Of a stretch of 32,523 bases of DNA, positions 28,194 through 32,523 are shown one piece after another. Position 1 is the stretch's first letter; every line of letters starts with the position of its first letter. The stretch lies in assembly GCA_964520985.1 (NCBI GenBank), contig CAZFPB010000014.1, positions 1 to 32,523 on the forward strand. Direction: 5' to 3'. Position numbers and translations under genes: made by a program. Origin of the DNA: CAYSGL01 sp964520985. Lineage in GTDB: Bacteria > Pseudomonadota > Alphaproteobacteria > Micavibrionales > Micavibrionaceae. Below the pieces are notes generated by a model that saw only the letters and a program-made list of their open reading frames with translations, ran no database searches and was not told the origin of the DNA.

Positions 28194-28691
28194 ATGAACC
28201 CGCAGCTTGTTTTCCGCGTCGTCCGCGAGATCACCGATCTCCTCTCCGTCTATCCCGAGCTTGAGGAGGACGAGAACCTTCGCGCCGATACCCTCGAAGG
28301 CGAGACGGACATCAACAACGTCCTCGCCAAGCTCGTTCAGGAGCGTGAGGCAGCCTATGCGATGGCCGAAGGCGTCAAGGTCCCCGTCAGCGACCTGAGA
28401 GAGCGCAAGGCGCGCCTGGAGCGTCGCGGCGATGGCTATGGCGAGGCGATCGAGCGCGTCATGTCGGCGGCCGGATTGTCGAAGGTCACGCTGCCGAGCG
28501 CCACCATCTCGGTAAGCCAAGCGGCTCCGTCCGTCGTCATCGAGGACGAAGCTTCGATCCCCGAGCGCTTCATTCGCATCAAGCGCGAGATCGACAAGAC
28601 CGCCATCAACGCCGCTGTGAAGGCTGGCGAGGAAATCCCCGGCGTCGTCGTCAGCAATGGCGGATCGCGTCTGACAATCCGGGTGAAGTGA
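28194..28691 (+). CDS. Siphovirus Gp157-family protein
   Basis: 165 residues, with GGAG before the ATG. The pattern fits phage Gp157: helical N-terminal half with LRADTLEGETDINNVLAKLV, then VSDLRERKARLERRGDGYGE and LSKVTLPSATISVSQAAPSV, ending in a basic beta hairpin (VVVSNGGSRLTIRVK). In other phages this family sits beside single-strand annealing or binding proteins and is linked to phage resistance or recombination; its mechanism is not settled. Here it lies one gene before a Rad52-like protein. Confidence 0.88.
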   Translation: MNPQLVFRVVREITDLLSVYPELEEDENLRADTLEGETDINNVLAKLVQEREAAYAMAEGVKVPVSDLRERKARLERRGDGYGEAIERVMSAAGLSKVTLPSATISVSQAAPSVVIEDEASIPERFIRIKREIDKTAINAAVKAGEEIPGVVVSNGGSRLTIRVK

Positions 28692-29167
28692 TGTTGACCA
28701 CGGCACAGGTAAACGACTTCGTCCGGTTCATGGCCCACGTCCATCTTGGTGGACTCGGAGATTGCTGGCTTTGGACGGGGAATAAGCCTGATGGCAGGTA
28801 CGGTCATTTCTCTGTCGACGGGAAAGCCGTCAAGGCTCACCGCTGGATCTACAGTCTCCTTTGCGAAAGCATTCCAGAGACAGAGGTGGTGCGCCACCGC
28901 TGCGACAACCCGGCTTGCGTAAACCCTCGCCACCTTGAGCATGGGACTTTGTCGCAGAACACGCGGGACGCGGTGGATCGGGGGCGGTGGCCCGATCGTC
29001 AAGGCGAGCGGCACCCTTTGGCTTGTCTTAGCGAAGCCGAGGTCAGGAACATTCGTCGTTTGGCAGCGGCCGGCACGACACAATCAAAAATCGCAGAGCG
29101 ATACGAGATATCTCGCCAACAGGTCGGGAAAATCGTGCGCCGTGAGAATTGGGGACACGTCGAATGA
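28691..29167 (+). CDS. HNH endonuclease with C-terminal HTH, homing-type
   Basis: 158 residues from an ATG overlapping the previous stop (TGATG). The His-Asn-His core is DCWLWTG, YGHFSVDGKAVKAHRWIYSL, then RHRCDNPACVNPRHLEHGT and NTRDAVDRGR. After it comes a helix-turn-helix (LSEAEVRNIRRLAAAGTTQS, KIAERYEISRQQVGKI) that would target DNA. This is the usual build of free-standing phage homing endonucleases. It sits between the Gp157 and annealing genes, possibly as an insertion, though the flanking overlaps show it is well integrated. Confidence 0.9.
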   Translation: MLTTAQVNDFVRFMAHVHLGGLGDCWLWTGNKPDGRYGHFSVDGKAVKAHRWIYSLLCESIPETEVVRHRCDNPACVNPRHLEHGTLSQNTRDAVDRGRWPDRQGERHPLACLSEAEVRNIRRLAAAGTTQSKIAERYEISRQQVGKIVRRENWGHVE

Positions 29168-29895
29168 CCCACCTCGAAATTTGGAACACGCTCGGCCGCA
29201 CTAGCCCCGAGCATACCAAGGGCTTCACGCGCGGCGGCGGCTTCAAGGGCACTGCCGTCAAGCCGATATACACCGAGCAGAAGATGACCGAGATGTTCGG
29301 CCCCTGCGGCATCGGCTGGGGCTTTTCGGAGCCGACTTTCCAGCTCGTTCCAGGCTCGGATGGCCAGACCGCCGTGTATTGCTGGCTGACGCTATGGTTC
29401 GTCCACGACGGCGCCCGCTCGGCCCCTATTCCTGGCGTTGGTGGGGATTTCGTTGTCGTCAAGCAGTCAAGCGGACTGCGGACGGATGACGAGGCTTTCA
29501 AGAAAGCCTTCACTGACGCCATCGGCAACGCGATGAAGCACCTGGGCATGTCGGCTGACGTGCATATGGGCCGGTTCGACGACAGCAAGTACGTCAACGA
29601 GCTGAAGCGCGAAGATGCCGAGAACAATTCCAGTTCCGCGCCCTCCGGCCGGAACGCGACCCCCGCTGTTCCTCGCACTTCCAGCGGTACGGTCGCGCCC
29701 CTTACGCAGCTTGGCGAGACGTATCGCTCCGTCATGCTACTCGCCAAGACCAAGGACGACCTTGGCGCCTGGATGGCGGACAACACCGACGAACTGAAGC
29801 GCAAGCTTGGCGAGGACGAGGCGTCTATCATCCGCACCTTGGCTGCCGCCCGATATCGCGAGCTGCCAGAGGCCCGTCAGGAGGCTGCGGAATGA
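29164..29895 (+). CDS. Rad52-like single-strand annealing recombinase
   Basis: 243 residues. The N-terminal half (about 1-150) matches the Rad52/Sak-like annealing proteins of phages: GFTRGGGFKGTAVKPIY, KMTEMFGPCGIGWGFSEPTF, then DEAFKKAFTDAIGNAMKHLG and SADVHMGRFDDSKYVNELKR. The C-terminal part is a variable linker and a helical tail. It would anneal single strands during recombination and replication together with NinB and Gp157. ATGA overlap with the HNH gene before it and with ninB after it. Confidence 0.88.
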   Translation: MTHLEIWNTLGRTSPEHTKGFTRGGGFKGTAVKPIYTEQKMTEMFGPCGIGWGFSEPTFQLVPGSDGQTAVYCWLTLWFVHDGARSAPIPGVGGDFVVVKQSSGLRTDDEAFKKAFTDAIGNAMKHLGMSADVHMGRFDDSKYVNELKREDAENNSSSAPSGRNATPAVPRTSSGTVAPLTQLGETYRSVMLLAKTKDDLGAWMADNTDELKRKLGEDEASIIRTLAAARYRELPEARQEAAE

Positions 29896-30290
29896 GCCGC
29901 GCCCTTGTCATCCTCGATAGCCCTATGGCTCGCCAGCGCGCCGCGTCGTGGGTCATGAAGGCGCCTGCCGGCACCCGCTGCGAGTTCAAGGTCAGCAAGC
30001 GCAGCCTCCCGCAGAACGATCGCATGTGGGCCATGCTCACCGATATCGCTCGGCAGCTCCCTTGGCACGGCCTGACGCTCAAGCCTGACGACTGGAAGTT
30101 GATCTTCCTCGACGGCCTCAAGCGCGAGCTGCGCGCTGTGCCCAATCTCGACGGAACCGGCTTCGTCAACATCGGCCGCTCGTCGTCCGACCTGACCAAG
30201 CAGGAGATGACGGATCTGATCGAACTGATCTTCGAGTTCGGGGCTCGTCACGGCGTCGTCTTCGCTGACGACCGGGAGTGCGCGGCATGA
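29892..30290 (+). CDS. ninB: NinB recombination protein
   Basis: 132 residues with the NinB family core: EFKVSKRSLPQNDRMWAMLT, DIARQLPWHGLTLKPDDWKL, FLDGLKRELRAVPNLDGTGF and SDLTKQEMTDLIELIFEFGA. In lambda, NinB (Orf) is a recombination mediator that helps single-strand annealing. It is coupled by ATGA to the annealing protein, which supports a joint role. Confidence 0.93.
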   Translation: MSRALVILDSPMARQRAASWVMKAPAGTRCEFKVSKRSLPQNDRMWAMLTDIARQLPWHGLTLKPDDWKLIFLDGLKRELRAVPNLDGTGFVNIGRSSSDLTKQEMTDLIELIFEFGARHGVVFADDRECAA

Positions 30291-30880
30291 TCCCGCAAGT
30301 GTCTATTCCTGAAGGCCAGAAGGGCTCGTGGTCCGTCGAGCGGTTCACGGTCAATCCTTCGTCTATCGAAGCTCTGCGCCTTTCCATGTCTGGCCGCTCG
30401 ATCCGGGCGGGCGAGTATACGGCCCTGCGGCATAAAGGACGCGGCGTCGTAATGTCCGACACGCCAGCGGAGATGCGCGACCATTACGGCTTTGTCCGGT
30501 CCGCCGCCGGACATGTTCTGATCAACGGCCTTGGCATTGGAATGTGCCTGAATGCTGCGCTTCTGAAGTCGGAAGTGACGCGAGCGACTGTGGTCGAGAT
30601 AGACGCTGATGTCGTCGATCTGGTCGGGCCTCATTACCTCCAAGACCCCCGCGTCGAGATCATCAACGCGAGCGCCTTCGATTACGCGCCGCCGAAAGGC
30701 GTTCGATACGGCGCGGTTTGGCACGATATCTGGGACAATATCTGCGCCGACAACCTCCCCGAGATGACCCGCCTCCATCGCAAATACGGGCGGCTCACTG
30801 ACTGGCAGGGGTCATGGTGCAAAGAGCAGTGCCAGAGAGCTGAGCGCGAATCCCGCCGTTGGCGGAGGTCATGGCGATGA
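30287..30880 (+). CDS. Class I SAM-dependent methyltransferase, spermidine synthase-like
   Basis: 197 residues. Motif I is VLINGLGIGMCLNAAL (about 77-92), motif II is TVVEIDADVVDLV (101-113) and motif III region is VEIINASAFDYAPP (123-136), the SAM or decarboxylated-SAM Rossmann fold. The spermidine-synthase-like arrangement (VVEIDADV then a DYAPP turn and VWHDIWDN) is frequent in small phage methyltransferases. The substrate is unknown. The C-terminus is short and Arg/Trp-rich. Coupled by ATGA on both sides. Confidence 0.82.
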   Translation: MIPQVSIPEGQKGSWSVERFTVNPSSIEALRLSMSGRSIRAGEYTALRHKGRGVVMSDTPAEMRDHYGFVRSAAGHVLINGLGIGMCLNAALLKSEVTRATVVEIDADVVDLVGPHYLQDPRVEIINASAFDYAPPKGVRYGAVWHDIWDNICADNLPEMTRLHRKYGRLTDWQGSWCKEQCQRAERESRRWRRSWR

Positions 30881-31239
30881 GGCGCGACTTCCCCCGCAAG
30901 GTGAAGGCTCAAGCCATCCTCCGCGCCAATGGCTGCTGCGAGCAATGCAGTGCCAAGCTCAAGGTCGGAGAGGCCGAGGTCGATCACGTCCTGCCGGATG
31001 CCCTTGGCGGTGAGCCGATCCTGTCGAACGCGCGGGTTTTGTGCCGCGTCTGTCATCGCGGGAAGACCACCGAGGACATCGGCCGCATCCGCAAGGCTGA
31101 CCGGGCTCGCGACAAGCACACCGGGGCCATCGCCAAGCCAGCCTTCCCGCAATCCCGAGGCTTCGACAAACGACCCGCACAGCGGCGTGCGTCGGCTCCT
31201 CTCGCCAAGCCCCTTCCTGCACGGAGGATCACGCAATGA
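30877..31239 (+). CDS. HNH endonuclease
   Basis: 120 residues. The ATG at 30877 is preferred over one two codons upstream, since GGAGG lies at a good distance only from it. The HNH domain has CCEQCSAKL, VGEAEVDHVLPDALGGEP, then NARVLCRVCHRGKT, with both CxxC zinc pairs. A long basic tail follows (about 65-120). It is the third HNH gene in the window. Coupled by ATGA on both sides. Confidence 0.88.
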   Translation: MRRDFPRKVKAQAILRANGCCEQCSAKLKVGEAEVDHVLPDALGGEPILSNARVLCRVCHRGKTTEDIGRIRKADRARDKHTGAIAKPAFPQSRGFDKRPAQRRASAPLAKPLPARRITQ

Positions 31240-31373
31240 ACACGCCCTACCTCCCACCCGTCTGGGAGCGAGACACGCTCGGAGTGTCAGCGGTGAAGCT
31301 GTCCGGCTTCATCCTCTTCATGGCGTCCGCCTATGGCGCCGTCCAATTCCTCGAAATCATGATGGTGCGGTGA
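31236..31373 (+). CDS. Small membrane protein (45 residues)
   Basis: MNTPYLPPVWERDTLGVSAV is followed by one hydrophobic helix (KLSGFILFMASAYGAVQFLE). GGAGG lies eight bases before the ATG, which overlaps the preceding stop (ATGA); the stop overlaps the next ATG (TGATG). A single-pass membrane protein is predicted. Function unknown. Confidence 0.7.
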   Translation: MNTPYLPPVWERDTLGVSAVKLSGFILFMASAYGAVQFLEIMMVR

Positions 31374-31663
31374 TGAGTGACCTTGCAACGCTCGTCGATT
31401 GGACAGTCGGCAGCCTCAAGTCCGAGCCTGAGCGGTGGATCTTCACCGAATACGAGGCCAAGCACGATAGCGGCATCACTGTCTGGATCCGCAACGCCTC
31501 GTATGGGCTTTCCATCGAAAAGAAGGGCGTCGGAAGTTTCGGAGGTGTGACGGCTTTCAGCACATTCTTCGGATGGCTGACTTGGAGAGGCCGCATCTAT
31601 CGATCTGCCAAGCAAGCCGTTCTGAAAAAGCTTCTCAAAGCTCGCTCTGGAGCCTCGGCATGA
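31373..31663 (+). CDS. Hypothetical early protein
   Basis: 96 residues from the ATG at 31373 (MSDLATLVDWTVGSLKSEPE). The open frame extends far upstream, but that part is antisense-like in the HNH gene. It has a beta-rich centre (SGITVWIRNASYGLSIEKKG) and a hydrophobic, basic C-terminal half (FFGWLTWRGRIYRSAKQAV). No domain recognised. Confidence 0.75.
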   Translation: MSDLATLVDWTVGSLKSEPERWIFTEYEAKHDSGITVWIRNASYGLSIEKKGVGSFGGVTAFSTFFGWLTWRGRIYRSAKQAVLKKLLKARSGASA

Positions 31664-31809
31664 TCACCTGGCAGGCCCTCTTCGGCTATTCGCTGCTGGC
31701 GACTGTCGTCAGTTCATTGGTCTGGTTCGCGTTTCGCATCGCTTGGCCTCGGAAGGTCGAGCCTGATCAGCATGAAATGCTTACCTCTGAGTTTGAGAGG
31801 ACGCCGTGA
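31660..31809 (+). CDS. Small membrane protein (49 residues)
   Basis: One N-terminal hydrophobic helix (WQALFGYSLLATVVSSLVWF) followed by a basic, then acidic tail. The ATG overlaps the previous stop by four bases (ATGA). A single-pass inner-membrane protein is predicted. Function unknown. Confidence 0.68.
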   Translation: MITWQALFGYSLLATVVSSLVWFAFRIAWPRKVEPDQHEMLTSEFERTP

Positions 31810-31863
31810 TTATGGATGGCATCCGCGAGTGTCCGGCCAGAACTTACCAATCGGGAGCAAGCA

Positions 31864-32235
31864 ATGACCGAGATTGAGAGACTGAAGAATACAGCCTTGC
31901 GCGTCGCCAGACTTGCGGCCCTCAATGCCCCGGCTATCATCATCGCTGATCAGGTCAATCTTCTGTCCAAACGGGCTGATAAACTCTGTGAGGCGGCTGG
32001 CACGACCCTGGCAGATGAGCGCGAGCGCAATGCGAAGCTGATGGCTGAGATCGACGCTCAGGGGCCACTCTCCCCGGAAGAAGAGGAGCAGTTTCAGGCT
32101 GAGCAAGTCGCATACGACGAGGCGGCAACCAAGGCTCAGAAGGCAGCCGGGTATTCCGATGTCGAATGGAGCCGGCTGGATCACAGCTACCGGTTCGACC
32201 TTGCCATGGAGTATTGGCAGGAGCCGAGCCATTGA
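31864..32235 (+). CDS. Hypothetical helical early protein
   Basis: 123 residues from the ATG at 31864 (MTEIERLKNTALRVARLAAL), preceded by GGGAG. An earlier in-frame ATG at 31816 has no site. It is nearly all helix and highly charged (LADERERNAKLMAEIDAQGP, PEEEEQFQAEQVAYDEAATK), so a coiled coil is likely. Function unknown. The 54 bases upstream hold a possible 21-codon leader frame from 31812, which I do not call as a gene. Confidence 0.75.
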   Translation: MTEIERLKNTALRVARLAALNAPAIIIADQVNLLSKRADKLCEAAGTTLADERERNAKLMAEIDAQGPLSPEEEEQFQAEQVAYDEAATKAQKAAGYSDVEWSRLDHSYRFDLAMEYWQEPSH

Positions 32236-32507
32236 TTATCGGCCGCATCGAAGGCGCCACGCGCGTCCTAGGAAAGTCGCAGGGCTATCTCGGCTTGCCG
32301 CTCAAGGACGTGCTGGTCAGCAGCACGGTTGACGGGCCTGAGACGCCCGCCATGGAAACCGCATGGCTGCCCACTCCCGATGAGATCGAGCGCATCAACG
32401 CCGGGGCTCCGGTCATTCTTCGAGTGCTCGGCGTAGCGCACCCACCCGTGATGATTGAGGTGGGGAAACTCGCGGATGCCAACTCAAATCAGGCCCCCAC
32501 CCCATGA
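32232..32507 (+). CDS. Hypothetical early protein (TTG start)
   Basis: 91 residues. A TTG at 32232 that overlaps the previous stop (TTGA), with AGGAG eight bases upstream, is the best start; no ATG fits. The sequence begins (M)IIGRIEGATRVLGKSQGYLG and includes WLPTPDEIERINAGAPVILR, a pattern seen in small phage proteins of unknown function. Its stop overlaps the next ATG. Confidence 0.72.
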   Translation: MIIGRIEGATRVLGKSQGYLGLPLKDVLVSSTVDGPETPAMETAWLPTPDEIERINAGAPVILRVLGVAHPPVMIEVGKLADANSNQAPTP

Positions 32508-32523
32508 CGCTTGACGAGAAGAT
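32504..32523 (+). CDS. Start of next early gene (cut by window edge)
   Basis: ATG at 32504 overlapping the preceding TGA by four bases (ATGA), followed by codons for TLDEK. Only six full codons are inside the window, so nothing can be said about the product. Confidence 0.55.

Noticed and set aside
31812..31877. A 21-codon frame before the 31864 gene
   Set aside because: It has no ribosome site and no recognisable pattern. A leader peptide is possible but unsupported.
1..32523. CRISPR arrays, insertion sequences, attachment sites, rRNA or tRNA genes
   Set aside because: No regular spacer-repeat array, transposase, terminal inverted repeats, integrase or RNA gene was recognised on reading through the window.

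Overview
The window is a temperate, podovirus-like phage or prophage genome with a high G+C content. It carries a lysogeny switch and complete packaging, head and tail modules, and ends inside a lysis gene. Several features suggest an alphaproteobacterial (Hyphomicrobiales-like) host: a GapR/DUF2312-like protein, a GcrA-like HTH fused to a DnaA domain IV, a VRR-NUC nuclease, and the general codon style. This host call is inference. No integrase, rRNA or tRNA gene was seen, and both ends are cut (an endolysin at the left, a gene start at the right).

Layout. (1) 26091-27180 is the immunity switch. A LexA/S24-type repressor (26400-27029, +) diverges from a small Cro-like HTH gene (26091-26318, -). 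The same 18-bp operator lies at the same place in two promoters, one firing left (26328-26355) and one firing right (27122-27149). (2) Rightward, 27180-32523 (+) is a tightly overlapped early operon of small unknown genes, a Gp157-family protein, two HNH endonucleases, a Rad52-like annealing protein, NinB, a SAM-dependent methyltransferase and tiny membrane proteins. (3) Leftward, 26318-20308 (-) is a second early operon: GapR-like protein, CxxCxxCC protein, two micro membrane peptides, a DnaA-domain-IV fusion, VRR-NUC nuclease, HNH nuclease, a probable replication protein with iteron-like repeats inside its gene, a ribbon-helix-helix protein and a candidate late regulator. (4) A structured leader of about 280 bp (20025-20307) ends in an intrinsic terminator. 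It is followed on the same strand by the late genes: small and large terminase, P22-like portal, scaffold, N4-gp56-type major capsid protein, head and tail adaptors, gp10-like tail protein, three internal virion/ejection-type proteins, tail fibre proteins and a GH24 endolysin.

Two insertions interrupt the late module. The first is a three-gene cassette on the opposite strand (4428-6234, +): a membrane-anchored D-glucuronyl C5-epimerase-like protein, a secreted small protein and a small membrane protein. The second is a free-standing minus-strand gene (687-1538) for a beta-helix-like protein with a twin-arginine (Tat) signal peptide. It is bounded by a 247-bp non-coding leader and a strong terminator. 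Both look like lysogenic-conversion (moron) genes acting on the cell envelope, and they are the best candidates for undescribed biology here.

The early genes are coupled almost throughout by ATGA or TGATG overlaps. Late transcription is punctuated by three near-identical intrinsic terminators (634-660, 4329-4353, 14933-14956), suggesting graded expression or an antitermination mechanism.
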